Assembly: GCA_000828075.3 (NCBI GenBank)
Contig: JXCB02000023.1
Coordinates: 823,468-887,467, forward strand
Length of the DNA stretch: 64,000 nt
Direction: 5' to 3'
DNA from: Tolypothrix campylonemoides VB511288
GTDB lineage: Bacteria; Cyanobacteriota; Cyanobacteriia; Cyanobacteriales; Nostocaceae
Under the pieces are notes generated by a model. The model made no database searches, was not told where the DNA came from, and was given only the letters and a program-made list of their open reading frames with translations. A program made the position numbers and the translations under genes. How positions within the stretch are numbered: position 1 is the stretch's first letter; the number at the start of each line of letters is the position of its first letter. This document shows positions 37,399 through 47,110 of this stretch, piece by piece.

Positions 37399-37582
37399 GA
37401 TTAGGGATTAGGGATTAGGGATTAGGGATTAGGGATCCTTGCAGACTGTTCCCCAGTGCCTAGTCCCCAGTGCCTAGTCCCCAGTCCCCAGTCCCCAGTC
37501 CCCGTTAATACAAAAAAATTTTCTTCCTTTGTCCACTGATAATTAGGTATTCTGAGTTCTGAGTTCTGAATTCTGAGTTCTG
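37399..37582. repeat. Composite STRR block between prmC and tsaC
   Basis: Three successive arrays: GGGATTA about five times (37399-37436), CCCCAGT units (37449-37503), and TTCTGAG/TTCTGAA units (37550-37582). The last array ends only three bases before the tsaC start. Confidence 0.85.
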
Positions 37583-37585
37583 TTG

Positions 37586-38212
37586 ATGCAAGTTTCCCTA
37601 GACGCTCTTGTGGCTGGCGTACGTGCTGGTCAATTAATAAGTTTTCCTACAGATACTGTTCCCGCACTGGCAGCTTTACCAGAACAAGCAGGCTTAATTT
37701 ATGCAGCAAAGCAGCGGAGTCGCGATAAACCTTTAATATTAATGGCAGCCAGCGCTGAAGAAATCTGGTCTTTTGTTACGGCTGATGACAATGAGTATAA
37801 AATTTGGCACACAATTGCCCAGAAATATTGGCCAGGAGGGCTGACTTTGGTGTTGCCTGCTTCAGCAAGTGTACCAAAAGCGATGATTTCTATTTCTGAT
37901 GGAGATTTAGACGCCTACAACAGTCAGCCGACTGACTTCGTGACAATAGGGATTCGAGTGCCTGATTGTAAAATTGCTCAGACAATTTTGACACAAACAG
38001 GTCCTCTGGCAACCACCAGTGCCAATTTATCAGGTCAACCCCCCTTACAAACGATGGCAGAAATTTCGGCACAGTTTCCTGATGTTTTGACTTTGGCGAC
38101 GACGGAATTTAAAGACGAGATACGAGGAATTGGTGTCCCTTCCACTGTTGTTAAATGGACTGGAAAGAATTGGCAAATTTTACGGCAAGGTGCTATAAAG
38201 GTAGAGCTTTAA
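37586..38212 (+). CDS. tsaC: L-threonylcarbamoyladenylate synthase (Sua5/YrdC family)
   Basis: 208 residues from ATG 37586 (a TTG one codon before is not needed). Makes threonylcarbamoyl-AMP from threonine, bicarbonate and ATP for the t6A tRNA modification finished by TsaD (31236). Typical motifs: SFPTDTVPALAA, AKQRSRDKPLILMA, YWPGGLTLVLPAS and TTSANLSGQPP. A single YrdC domain without the Sua5 C-terminal domain. The start codon abuts an STRR, so its ribosome site lies in repeat DNA. Confidence 0.93.
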   Translation: MQVSLDALVAGVRAGQLISFPTDTVPALAALPEQAGLIYAAKQRSRDKPLILMAASAEEIWSFVTADDNEYKIWHTIAQKYWPGGLTLVLPASASVPKAMISISDGDLDAYNSQPTDFVTIGIRVPDCKIAQTILTQTGPLATTSANLSGQPPLQTMAEISAQFPDVLTLATTEFKDEIRGIGVPSTVVKWTGKNWQILRQGAIKVEL

Positions 38213-38951
38213 GCCTTGGATTCAGTAGATAAAAGAGTATTTTCTGCATAGGGGCGACTTCCTAGGGGAACTATGCTCTTTGCCGAAACGGATCTGTTGT
38301 CTACCTAAATGGCATTATTTTTAAGGTGCATGAGGCGCTTGTCCATCTTTGCCCTACTTTGAGCAATACTTAGGTAACGCTGCAGAGCATCCAACCCAAC
38401 TTAACTACGTTTGTTTATGTTTATACATAGTAGGGACATTGGATGGGAATGAAAGTTCCTGTTTCGTCCTATAGGCTTGTTAGGCTTATCGCTTTACTGT
38501 TAAGCTAAAACACATTTAGATTGCGTATTTTTGGTTGTGATAAGGGTGTAGGATGTAGTGAATTTATCCAAACCTATACTTTTTATCCCTTAACCAAATG
38601 TGCAAAGATGTGTAAGAGCTTATCAACATATAAAAGGGTGCATCTGGAGGCAGGCAAATCTGAGTTTACGAGACTAAACCTGCTTAAGTAGGCTTGGTTT
38701 GTCAGATGGATGCTCCTGAATCATCAAGAGTACTAAGAGTCAGGAACATCGTAGTGTTGCCGCTCAGTGCTGTGTGTAAACAATTCCAAAGTTTTCTCTT
38801 CAACCTTAAAACTGGGTCAAAAATAGAAGAATTTTTACCTGTAGCTAGAAATTCAGGATTGGAGGACTCTGTTAAAAAGGAGTGAGATGGGAACTCCGGA
38901 ACTTTGTTTTGTGCCTGTATGGTTTATTAAAAACGTGATTGTTGCCAGATT
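38213..38951. other. Gene-free stretch upstream of the sensor kinase
   Basis: 739 bp. A 63-codon open frame at 38694-38885 has no ribosome site or recognisable motif. An inverted pair GGCTTGTTAGGCTTATCG is seen near 38468. The kinase promoter should be in the last 200 bp. Confidence 0.4.
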
Positions 38952-39884
38952 ATGAATTGGAGTCACTGGGTATCTTTAGGAGTAGGACTAGCATTAGGGG
39001 TGAGTGTGAGTGGGTTATTTGCGCGGCGGGAGGCGTCTTCTAGCTCATCCACAGTCTCATCAGTGAATGAACAACAGGCTACATCGGCACTTCTGCAACA
39101 GATTAAGCAAACGCAGCTCGCGTATTTTATGGCACGGGAAATCAGCCAGTTTAAGGCAGGGTTTTTGGCGCGGACGACTCACGTATTGCGATCGCCCTTG
39201 AATGGTTTGATTGGCTTGCATCAGTTAATTTTGTCTAATTTATGTGAAAATCCAGAAGAAGAACGAGAATTTATCGCTCAAGCTCACGAGCGAGCGCTGA
39301 AGCTGCTAAAACTGATTGATGAAATTCTCAGCGTTGCCAGAATCGAACATGGTACGAACAAATTAAATATTCAGCCTTTAAAACTAGCGGAACTGTTGCA
39401 GGAAGTTCACAACTTAACTTATATGTTGGCGGAAAACCGCAATTTTCCCTTACTCGTGATACCACCAGACCCAGAAATTTATATCTTTGCAGACCCTTTT
39501 TGGCTACGACAAGTCTTAGTAAATTTGGTGGAAAGTTGCATTGGTCTGATGGAGGAAGGCAATATCTGTATTTCTGCCAAAGCTTCCCAAACAAGTGATT
39601 GCGTTCACATTTGGTTGGATGTGCCAACTGATGCGGCTCCCCAAAGTGAGCCGATAGATTTTATCACATCACAAGAAAATATACCTGAAGCTGATGGGAA
39701 AAAAGACATTTTCATGCCTGGAATGAAGCTATTACTCAATCAAACTCTTTTGGAAGTCATGGCGGGAAAGTTGGAAATCGTTCCCTTTCCCACCGCTGAG
39801 GGACAAGCCGATGATGTGAGGAGGCTACAAATATCTATCCCCCGAGTGATTCCTGAAGCTGAATTTCCGCTGGAAGAGAACTAA
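38952..39884 (+). CDS. Membrane-anchored histidine-kinase-like protein with degenerate ATP site
   Basis: 310 residues. One membrane segment (about 6-24), a linker, then a dimerisation/phosphoacceptor domain with FLARTTHVLRSPLNGL (H77) at about 71-86. The ATPase-like domain (about 180-305) lacks key boxes: the N-box Asn is Ser (NLVESC, S195) and the G1 DxGxG reads DVPTD. It may accept phosphate from a partner or act as a scaffold. By position (after tic22, prmC, tsaC) it corresponds to alr0117 of Anabaena, which I recall as a heterocyst-related kinase. The end overlaps the convergent acetyltransferase gene by 50 bp. Confidence 0.8.
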   Translation: MNWSHWVSLGVGLALGVSVSGLFARREASSSSSTVSSVNEQQATSALLQQIKQTQLAYFMAREISQFKAGFLARTTHVLRSPLNGLIGLHQLILSNLCENPEEEREFIAQAHERALKLLKLIDEILSVARIEHGTNKLNIQPLKLAELLQEVHNLTYMLAENRNFPLLVIPPDPEIYIFADPFWLRQVLVNLVESCIGLMEEGNICISAKASQTSDCVHIWLDVPTDAAPQSEPIDFITSQENIPEADGKKDIFMPGMKLLLNQTLLEVMAGKLEIVPFPTAEGQADDVRRLQISIPRVIPEAEFPLEEN

Positions 39885-40308
39885 AGTTAGGTTGGTTATA
39901 CAGCACCATTGTAGTACTGGAATTAGCTTGGAAACCAATCCTTTCGTAGAACCGCTGCTTGTGAGTGGTCATTAAGTAGACACGTTCAACGCGGTTCATA
40001 CGGGGATGGCTCAAAACGGTTTCCACCAACTTGCTTCCCAGTCCAATACCACGAAACTCTGGATCGATGGCAACATCCCAAATAGTAGCGCGGTAGATGC
40101 CATCGGAAGTTGCTCTAGCAAAGCCAACCAGCCGTTCTCCATCCCAAACGGTAATCACAGGCTCACTGTTGGCAATGGCTATGCCCAAATCTTCGATGCT
40201 GCGACCTTTTGCCCAGAAAGCAGAAACGTTTAATAGCTGCTGGATCTGATAAACATCGATTTCAGACTTGCGATCGCTAAATCGAATCTGAGTATGACTA
40301 TCATTCAT
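39835..40308 (-). CDS. GNAT N-acetyltransferase, Ycf52/NSI-like, second of two
   Basis: 157 residues from ATG 40308 (a TTG at 40320 would add four). Core motifs: [33 protein letters not shown] (read in two parts: RATSDGIYRATIWDV and PEFRGIGLGSKLVE, the acetyl-CoA loop) and FYERIGF. It resembles the gene at 33742 but lacks that gene's N-terminal extension. The final ~16 codons overlap the end of the kinase gene on the other strand. Substrate unknown. Confidence 0.88.
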   Translation of the reverse strand: MNDSHTQIRFSDRKSEIDVYQIQQLLNVSAFWAKGRSIEDLGIAIANSEPVITVWDGERLVGFARATSDGIYRATIWDVAIDPEFRGIGLGSKLVETVLSHPRMNRVERVYLMTTHKQRFYERIGFQANSSTTMVLYNQPNFSSLPAEIQLQESLGG

Positions 40309-40414
40309 GGATTTTACCAAATTGCACGAGTATATTCGCTATCCTGAATCCGATTTTGCAAAATAGCGGTTGATTTGTATCAATGATAAACTTTAAAAAA
40401 ATTAATATTTTCAT

Positions 40415-40828
40415 TTAACTGCAAACCCATCTCCATAAAGGATGACTTGGTCCTTGCTGGCGTATTCGACAAATCTGTTGTTCTAGGCGTTGCTTTTCCT
40501 GCTGTGGTAGTCCTAGTAAAGCATTCCGACTTTGCCAAATAAGAACAGCAAGGGTTATACCCAGACAAAAATATAGACCAAGAGTAGCCAAGGGATGATA
40601 GTATAGCCCGTATCGCACAGCTACCCAGGTAAAGTATTGCCGCCACAGTGCAATTTCGGAACGTAAATTCCACAAACAAATAGGCACAACAGTTAGCCAT
40701 AAAAAACCGACAAACAACCACCTGCTATACACCTGTAGCTGGTGCAGCTTTTGTACTTGTTTAGCAAAAGACGGATCGCTCTTGTCAGGATACCAGCTAT
40801 TTGGTGATGGTTGTTCTGGTTGAGCCAT
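40415..40828 (-). CDS. Two-helix membrane protein, conserved, function unknown
   Basis: 137 residues from ATG 40828. A soluble N-terminal part (1-35, with QKLHQLQVYSRWL) is followed by hydrophobic segments at about 36-55 (LFVGFLWLTVVPICLW) and 80-100 (ATLGLYFCLGITLAVLIW). A polar, Gln/Arg-rich tail follows. No catalytic signature. Similar proteins occur next to secDF in other cyanobacteria, to my recollection. Confidence 0.7.
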   Translation of the reverse strand: MAQPEQPSPNSWYPDKSDPSFAKQVQKLHQLQVYSRWLFVGFLWLTVVPICLWNLRSEIALWRQYFTWVAVRYGLYYHPLATLGLYFCLGITLAVLIWQSRNALLGLPQQEKQRLEQQICRIRQQGPSHPLWRWVCS

Positions 40829-40974
40829 AAGTGGGTAGGAGATGGAGGGGGGAGATGGGGTAATGGGATAAAGAGCGTATCCCTCACGGGACGCTTTGCG
40901 AGGAGCGCGAGAATTGGGGAAAAAATGAAGTATTTATTATTCTTAACTCCTAACTCCTAACTCATCACTCATAG

Positions 40975-41955
40975 CTAACTATCAACTGAAGCATCTATTG
41001 ATTCGGTACGATTGGGTAGTACCGAGTCGCCTTTGCGCTCTCGCCACAAAGAAAGGAGAGTGCTGGCGATAAAAATACTGGAATAAGCCCCAGCTGCAAA
41101 GCCAATAATCAATGCTAAAGCAAAATTTTTCAGTGTTTCTCCTCCAAATAGGAAGAGCGCAAGTAATGTCAGTAACACGGTTAAGGTTGTGTTTATTGAC
41201 CGTGTAAGGGTTTGGTTTACCGCATCATCTACAACATCGGCAAAGCGGCGTTCAGGATGAGATTTGATGGTTTCGCGAATACGGTCATAAATGACTACAG
41301 TATCGTTAACCGAAAAACCTGTAATCGTCAGTAGAGCGACGATAAAGAGGCTATCTACTTCTGTACCTAGTGTCAAACCCAAAATCGAAAAAATCCCGAC
41401 GGTGATGAATATATCGTGGAATAGAGCGACGATCGCAAAAACGGCATAGTCCAACTGGAAGCGAACAGCCATGTAGACAACAATGCCAACGAAGGAAACG
41501 ACGAGAGCGATGACACCAGACCTAAACAGATCTTGCCCGACGCTAGGACCGACCGTATCAATTTGGTTTTTCTCAGGGTCAAAAGCGCCAATTTTCTCAC
41601 TGATAGCGTTTTGCAACTGGGTACGCTGTTCGGGAGTTAAAGTTTTTGTCCGAATTAATACACCGTTTTCTTTCCTTGTCTCCTTATCGGCAATAATTTG
41701 GATACTGCTATCACCCAGCCCTTGTGCTCTGGCTACTTCCCGGACGACGTTAACATCAATCGCTTTGTCGCAGTTACCTGGTTTGGTACAATCTCGTTCA
41801 AACTGCAGCCGCGTACCACCGATAAAATCTAGACCAGGACGCAGCGGAGCATCAAGTTGTTGCCAAGAAATCACCATTGAGATGATACCAGCAAGGATAA
41901 TAGCGGAGGAAACAATCCACCAAAGCCGTCTTGATTTGTTAATACTGAGTCTCAT
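40975..41955 (-). CDS. secF: Protein translocase subunit SecF
   Basis: 326 residues. SecF works with SecD to pull exported proteins through SecYEG with the proton motive force. Seen: first helix (about 12-30), periplasmic domain with [12 protein letters not shown] (about 39-50), then five helices with [14 protein letters not shown] (about 212-225) and [19 protein letters not shown]. The start overlaps the secD stop by 4 bp (ATGA). Confidence 0.97.
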   Translation of the reverse strand: MRLSINKSRRLWWIVSSAIILAGIISMVISWQQLDAPLRPGLDFIGGTRLQFERDCTKPGNCDKAIDVNVVREVARAQGLGDSSIQIIADKETRKENGVLIRTKTLTPEQRTQLQNAISEKIGAFDPEKNQIDTVGPSVGQDLFRSGVIALVVSFVGIVVYMAVRFQLDYAVFAIVALFHDIFITVGIFSILGLTLGTEVDSLFIVALLTITGFSVNDTVVIYDRIRETIKSHPERRFADVVDDAVNQTLTRSINTTLTVLLTLLALFLFGGETLKNFALALIIGFAAGAYSSIFIASTLLSLWRERKGDSVLPNRTESIDASVDS

Positions 41956-43364
41956 CGAGCCACCTCTGCCTTATTCGTCACTGGCAGGTTCGGACAGAAA
42001 AGTTCGGTTTTGCGCAGCGAAGGGAATGAAATTGCGAAAAACATAAGTGTGCGACTACAGGTGATTGCTGAAAACATACTGACAGCCACACCCAAAGCTA
42101 AGGTAAGGGCAAAGCCTTTCACCAAGCCAGAACCGAGCCAGAAGAGTGCCGCACAGGCAATCCATGTTGTCACGTTGCTATCTAAAATACTAGAAAACGC
42201 TCGGTAAAAACCGGATTCTACAGAACGATACAGAGATTTGCCTGCTCGTAATTCTTCCCGTGTACGCTCAAAAATCAGCACGTTAGCATCAACCGCCATA
42301 CCAATACTGAGGATAAAACCAGCAATACCTGGTAGTGTGAGAGTAACGCCTAACAAAGCAAAGCTTGCCCAAGTTAGGAGCGAGTAAATCACAAGAGCTA
42401 TATCAGCAATCAATCCTGGCAATCGATAGTACACCACCATAAATATTAATACTAAAGTCAGACCACCGATGCCGGCATAAATGCTGCTTTGTATACTATC
42501 TTTACCTAATGTCGCCCCAACAGTCCGGATTTCTCCAATTTCTACTGGTACGGGTAACGCGCCACCACGTAGTTGCACGCCTAAGTCGTTGGCTTGTTGT
42601 GCAGTAAATCGACCTGTAATCACAGCAGAACCACCAGTAATACCCGTGCTAGCTAATTCTGGTCCTACGGTGGGAGCACTAATGAGTTCGTTGTCAAGAA
42701 AAATACCTATACTACGTCCAGTACCGGCGAGTTGTTTCGTCAGTTCAGCAAACACTTCACCACCCTTGTCATTAAAGCGAATAGCAACATGCCAGTCACT
42801 TCCTTGCGTTGGTTCGCCGTAAGCGTCCTTGAGGTATTTACCTGTGAGTGGTGGGTTTGTGCTTTCAAATAATTCCGCAATTGCTTTAGTATTGTTTTGC
42901 AGTTCTTGTTGATTTTTCTGTATAGCAGCTTTATCGTTGCTCTTCCTCAATTGTTCCTGCTTTGCCTTCAGTTCTGCTCTGGATGCTTGAAGAGCAAACA
43001 CTTGAGTTTCTGTATTTGGCTTTTGCTTACGAAACTCTAATTCTGCCGTACCTCCCAGGACTCGTTCTGCTTGCTCTGGGTCATTAACTCCGGGCAGTTG
43101 TACTAAAATTTGGTCTGTACCTACCGTTTGGATGACTGGTTCAGAAACGCCTAAACCATTGATCCGACCTTCGACGACGCTTTTAACAGCATCCAATTCT
43201 CGTTCGGTAATTTGCTGAATTTCTGGTGTGGTTTTCACCTGAATGGTAAGCTGTGAACCTCCCCGCAAGTCTAAACCCAAAGGTATAGGAATTGTGGCAA
43301 TCACCGTAATGGCGGCGATTACCAAGATTAAAATCAAAGCTAATAGCGATCGCTGTCTTTGCAT
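41952..43364 (-). CDS. secD: Protein translocase subunit SecD
   Basis: 470 residues. First helix at about 7-25, then the D1 motif [17 protein letters not shown] (about 28-44), a periplasmic domain with a Lys/Gln-rich insert (about 150-180), and the RND-like membrane domain with [16 protein letters not shown] (about 356-371) carrying the proton-path Asp. First gene of secD-secF, with the ATGA overlap. Confidence 0.97.
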   Translation of the reverse strand: MQRQRSLLALILILVIAAITVIATIPIPLGLDLRGGSQLTIQVKTTPEIQQITERELDAVKSVVEGRINGLGVSEPVIQTVGTDQILVQLPGVNDPEQAERVLGGTAELEFRKQKPNTETQVFALQASRAELKAKQEQLRKSNDKAAIQKNQQELQNNTKAIAELFESTNPPLTGKYLKDAYGEPTQGSDWHVAIRFNDKGGEVFAELTKQLAGTGRSIGIFLDNELISAPTVGPELASTGITGGSAVITGRFTAQQANDLGVQLRGGALPVPVEIGEIRTVGATLGKDSIQSSIYAGIGGLTLVLIFMVVYYRLPGLIADIALVIYSLLTWASFALLGVTLTLPGIAGFILSIGMAVDANVLIFERTREELRAGKSLYRSVESGFYRAFSSILDSNVTTWIACAALFWLGSGLVKGFALTLALGVAVSMFSAITCSRTLMFFAISFPSLRKTELFCPNLPVTNKAEVAR

Positions 43365-43411
43365 ACCTTTACTCGCTGCGACAAAGGCTATGATAGCGCT
43401 CTTTGGAAGAG

Positions 43412-43444
43412 TTGTAGAGACGCGCTGAATGAAAGCGTCTCTAC
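43412..43444. repeat. TGTAGAGACGC palindromic repeat
   Basis: TGTAGAGACGC and GCGTCTCTACA separated by about 11 bases, between pdhB and secD. The same arms make the tighter palindrome at 50583-50611. Confidence 0.7.
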
Positions 43445-43511
43445 ATTTGTTAGTTGCAAGTTATTCTTGACGACTAACTACTAACGACTACCCACTATCC
43501 ACTTTCCAATC

Positions 43512-44495
43512 TTAGACGCGCAAAGCTACCATTTTTTCCACAGCTTCAACAATTTGCTCTGGTTGAACAATCGTTAATCTTTCCATAGTACCGTTGTAAG
43601 GCGTGGGAATATCTTGGGAAGAAAGCCGCAGTACAGGTGCATCCAATTCATCAAACAAGCGTTCATTGATAGAGGCAATTAATTCTGCTCCAATGCCTCC
43701 TGTTCTCATGCCCTCTTCCACAATAATCACTTGATGAGTTTTTATTACGGATGCACCAATTGTATCAAAATCTAGTGGCTTGAGTGATATCAAGTCAATG
43801 ACTTCTGGGTCATAACCTTTTTGTTCCAATGTTTTTACTGCTTGCATCACATGATGCCTCATCCGCGAGTATGTCAATATTGTGACATCTTTTCCCTGCC
43901 GTACAACTTCTGCTTTATCTAAAGGCAGCAGGTATTCTTCTTCTGGTAGGTCTTCTTTCAAGTTGTAAAGCAGAACATGTTCAAAGAACAACACCGGGTT
44001 ATCATTGCGGATAGCGGATTTCAGTAATCCTTTGGCGTTGTAAGGAGTAGAGCAGGCGACAATTTTCAACCCTGGTACGGCTTGGAAGTATGCTTCTAGG
44101 CGCTGGGAATGTTCTGCGCCTAACTGTCTTCCCACACCTCCAGGACCGCGAATCACCATTGGAATTTTAAAGTTACCGCCGGAAGTATAGCGCAGCATTC
44201 CAGCATTGTTGGCTATTTGGTTAAAGGCAAGAAGCAAAAAGCCCATGTTCATACCTTCAACAATTGGTCGCAACCCGGTCATTGCTGCGCCAACAGCTAA
44301 ACCTGTAAAGCTGTTTTCCGCAATAGGAGTGTCTAGAAGTCGGAGTTCGCCATATTTTTTGTATAAGTCTTTAGTCACTTTGTAGGAACCGCCGTAGTGT
44401 CCTACGTCTTCACCAAGAACGAAGACAGTTGCGTCACGCGCCATTTCTTCATCAATGGCTTCCCGCAAAGCGTTGAAGAACAGTGTTTCTGCCAT
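43512..44495 (-). CDS. pdhB: Pyruvate dehydrogenase E1 component, beta subunit
   Basis: 327 residues. Beta subunit of the thiamine-dependent E1 that decarboxylates pyruvate to feed acetyl-CoA. The start [21 protein letters not shown], the [17 protein letters not shown] motif, the PRIxxxNMGF region and RxGxGxG-like [14 protein letters not shown] are typical. Length normal. Alone here, with no pdhA nearby, as is common in cyanobacteria. Confidence 0.96.
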   Translation of the reverse strand: MAETLFFNALREAIDEEMARDATVFVLGEDVGHYGGSYKVTKDLYKKYGELRLLDTPIAENSFTGLAVGAAMTGLRPIVEGMNMGFLLLAFNQIANNAGMLRYTSGGNFKIPMVIRGPGGVGRQLGAEHSQRLEAYFQAVPGLKIVACSTPYNAKGLLKSAIRNDNPVLFFEHVLLYNLKEDLPEEEYLLPLDKAEVVRQGKDVTILTYSRMRHHVMQAVKTLEQKGYDPEVIDLISLKPLDFDTIGASVIKTHQVIIVEEGMRTGGIGAELIASINERLFDELDAPVLRLSSQDIPTPYNGTMERLTIVQPEQIVEAVEKMVALRV

Positions 44496-44997
44496 TTGAC
44501 CAATATTATCGATTATTGTTCTTGAATCTTATCGCGCATCTGCTCTCCAAGACGGTGAGCAATTGCACGAGTTGCATCTATAGTCATAAACCACTTATAA
44601 ACCGTAAAAAGTTCAGAGGATGACACAGACACTATTATTACGGGTTCTGGTACTTTTTCGCCCTTTCCTACGGGGACTTTACCTAATTTATGAATTAGTG
44701 ACACATATCACGTGCTTTGTACAAGGCAGCTCTTATTGTGGAACCACAACGCGTGTATTAACTTTCTTCATGACAAATTGTTTTCAGTCGGGAATTTTCT
44801 CAGTGATAAGCTATAACACGTTGAAATGACATATTTCGTTGTGGAAAATTTTCATATTTTTTTCCAAACTATCATCCGCCAATTGTAACTTTTAAAGTTT
44901 AATTAAGCAATTTTCTGAATGGAATAAATGTCTTATACAATACCAAAGAATTTACCTGTTACCCGATTAACCTTTAAAAGATAATGGGAGTATGTCA
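44496..44997. promoter_or_regulatory. Divergent region between pdhB and the unknown membrane protein gene
   Basis: 502 bp, AT-rich in the right half. No gene is called: a 63-codon minus-strand and a 69-codon plus-strand frame overlap each other without ribosome sites. GGGAG at 44986-44990 is the ribosome site for ATG 44998. Confidence 0.4.
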
Positions 44998-46182
44998 ATG
45001 AATTTACCTGTTGTTTTCGATATTGCTCTTGGCTTAGTTTTTATTTACTTAACTTTGAGCTTGATAGCTTCTGAAATTCAGGAATTAATATCTACCTTTT
45101 TACAATGGAGAGCTAAACATTTAAAACAATCAATTGAATTGCTTATGGCAGGTGGTAGCGAAACTGGTTCAGATGAACTCAATAAGGCAGTAAATTTAGT
45201 ACAGAAACTTTATACTGATCCAATAATTAATACCTTAAATCAACAATCAAAAGATGGAATAGAAAAGGGATTCCGAGACGTTACTAAAAACATTAAGCAA
45301 AAAGTATCAGAAGAAAAACAAAGTGCCCCTTCCTATATTCCTTCTGAAACATTTGCAATCACTTTATTAGAAACTTTAAAAATTCCCCAGTTAATTCGTC
45401 ATGTGAAAAATCCTAGTACTCAAACTAACTTGCGCATGATACTTTCCAGTTACAAAGAACTTAAAACAGGTATTGAGGATACAAACAGTCCAAGCTACCA
45501 AAAAATTGAATCTATTTATGGAGATATTAAAGAAAACCAAGATTTTAAAAACCTTGTTACAAGTTTACCTGATCACGTCCCGGATAAATTAATCGATAGT
45601 CTTAGCGTTATTGCTGACAGAACTAGGATAAAAATTAACGACATAAAAGAAGAAGCGAAGCAGTTTCAAAAAGAGGTGGAAACGTGGTTTGACCGTTCAA
45701 TGGATCGGGCAAGTGGTGTTTATAAGCGCAATGCCAAAGGAGTTGCAATTTTAATTGGGATATCAATTGCAATATTAACCAATACTGATACATTTCACTT
45801 GCTCAACAGACTATCACGGGATTCGGCTATCCGCTCTGCCATTACTCAAAGTGCAAGTGAGCGAGTTGATTTTCTTAATGACTCAAATGCCAGAATGGAA
45901 ATTCAGAAACTGTTAGGGGATGCTTCTGTACCCATTGGATGGCAAAACATCAATCAACAGCTTGATCTTGAACCATTGAATACTAGTCAAGGCAATACTG
46001 CTAACGCTGTCTTGCGCAAAATTTGGAAGGTTATAGCCATGTTATGCGGTTGGGTTATAAGCGGTTTAGCTATTGCAATGGGTGCGCCTTTTTGGTTTGA
46101 TATCCTTAGTAAAGTTGTCAATGTGCGTAATGCTGGTCCAAAACCTGAGTCGTATACTAGGGATCAGCCGCCTTCAAAATAG
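44998..46182 (+). CDS. Membrane protein of unknown function (three-TM, cytosolic helical middle)
   Basis: 394 residues from ATG 44998, preferred over ATG 44992 because GGGAG lies seven bases before it. One N-terminal helix (about 5-22), a Glu/Lys-rich helical region (about 28-245), a second helix (about 250-270, AILIGISIAILTNTDTF), and a third near the end (about 340-365) leading into APFWFDILSKVVNVRNAG. I recognise that last phrase as a shared feature of bacterial membrane proteins without known role. Lower GC than its neighbours by eye, and followed by an XRE regulator, so it may be accessory. Confidence 0.75.
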   Translation: MNLPVVFDIALGLVFIYLTLSLIASEIQELISTFLQWRAKHLKQSIELLMAGGSETGSDELNKAVNLVQKLYTDPIINTLNQQSKDGIEKGFRDVTKNIKQKVSEEKQSAPSYIPSETFAITLLETLKIPQLIRHVKNPSTQTNLRMILSSYKELKTGIEDTNSPSYQKIESIYGDIKENQDFKNLVTSLPDHVPDKLIDSLSVIADRTRIKINDIKEEAKQFQKEVETWFDRSMDRASGVYKRNAKGVAILIGISIAILTNTDTFHLLNRLSRDSAIRSAITQSASERVDFLNDSNARMEIQKLLGDASVPIGWQNINQQLDLEPLNTSQGNTANAVLRKIWKVIAMLCGWVISGLAIAMGAPFWFDILSKVVNVRNAGPKPESYTRDQPPSK

Positions 46183-46389
46183 CGTTTCACTGCTGAGTTT
46201 CCCCTCTTTCTCCACTGTTCGAACTCAGATTGACCTGAGATCACTAACACCCTGGATAGGGGAATGCAGTCGAGTTATTCACGCTTATCGGCGCTCATCA
46301 AAGTATACTCCCAATTTTTGGCTCAAGTTATTCAACTCACTCGTCCTTTGGAACTGAAAAACAGGGGCTAGCAACAGGGTGAATTGAAT

Positions 46390-46725
46390 TTAGTATCCAG
46401 CCTCTCTCAAGTGCAAACTTGGCGAATCGCTGACTTGAGTCATCTGATTGATTTGAGGAGGTTGATTGATCTGATTTTCCGGAAATCTTCTAGGTCTTCC
46501 TGGTTTACGCTTATGTCGTTGATTTATTGATTTTTCGCTTGCAGCAGCCAGTTCTTCTGGTGTACATTTAAACAGCCGCAATGCATCTAAATATTTTTTA
46601 GGTGTCATGGTAGGCTCTGTACGCCCTGCTTCCCAGTTGCGAACACTAGTTTCACTAATTGCAAGCCTGAAGGCAACCTCTGCACGGCTAAGTCCCGCAC
46701 GCTCTCTCAGGACTTGCATATCCAT
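46390..46725 (-). CDS. XRE-family transcription regulator with AT-hook-like tail
   Basis: 111 residues from ATG 46725 (GGGAG about 8 bases before it; the TTG two codons earlier is not needed). The HTH at about 3-58 reads LRERAGLSRAEVAFRLAISETSVRNWEAGRTEP (in parts), a good Cro/C1 match. Residues ~70-85 hold KRKPGRPRRF, an AT-hook-like basic GRP core that binds the minor groove of AT-rich DNA. The rest of the tail is Asn/Gln-rich. Convergent to the membrane protein gene at 44998. Targets unknown. Confidence 0.82.
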   Translation of the reverse strand: MDMQVLRERAGLSRAEVAFRLAISETSVRNWEAGRTEPTMTPKKYLDALRLFKCTPEELAAASEKSINQRHKRKPGRPRRFPENQINQPPQINQMTQVSDSPSLHLREAGY

Positions 46726-47110
46726 ACCCAATGCTCCCTTTCTAAAACTATAGTACTTATTTATTAAATCAATTGACGTAAAAAAGCCAACTGAGGATTA
46801 TTTCTTAACTATATTATTTTATAATCTATTGATTACGTATCTGGCAAACGGGCGATAGCCCTCACCCCCCAAGAATTACTGTTTTTGAAGCGTTTGGGAA
46901 GCTGCCTCTGTTTTATAGTGTATTTTTATCTGTCAGCAAAAAAGCCTCGGCGCTGAAATTTATCTCTTGAGTAGAGGATAATCTCATACCCAGACACAAA
47001 GACACCTAGATTGACTATGCGCCTTTGCAGCTTGGTGTGAGATTATCAATAAAGTTACCAAAATTAAAGTTACCAAAATTTAATGATTTGGCACTTGAGG
47101 CAATCAGCGT
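46726..47110. other. Region between the XRE gene and hemB
   Basis: 385 bp without a gene. A 14-bp inverted repeat (GATAATCTCATACC at 46977-46990 with GGTGTGAGATTATC at 47034-47047) lies 64 bp beyond the hemB stop. The part next to 46725 is AT-rich and should hold the XRE promoter. Confidence 0.45.

Noticed and set aside
37399-37582. Possible CRISPR array in the prmC-tsaC gap
   Set aside because: Units are 7 bp in direct contact with no spacers, which is STRR and not CRISPR.
38694-38885. 63-codon frame before the sensor kinase
   Set aside because: No ribosome site, no recognisable motif, and located where the kinase promoter is expected.
44513-44829. Two overlapping short frames between pdhB and the membrane protein
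   Set aside because: Opposite strands over the same bases, no ribosome site, no motif.
46073-46357. 94-codon frame overlapping the end of the membrane protein gene
   Set aside because: Mostly a shifted frame of the real gene; the tail past 46182 has no support.
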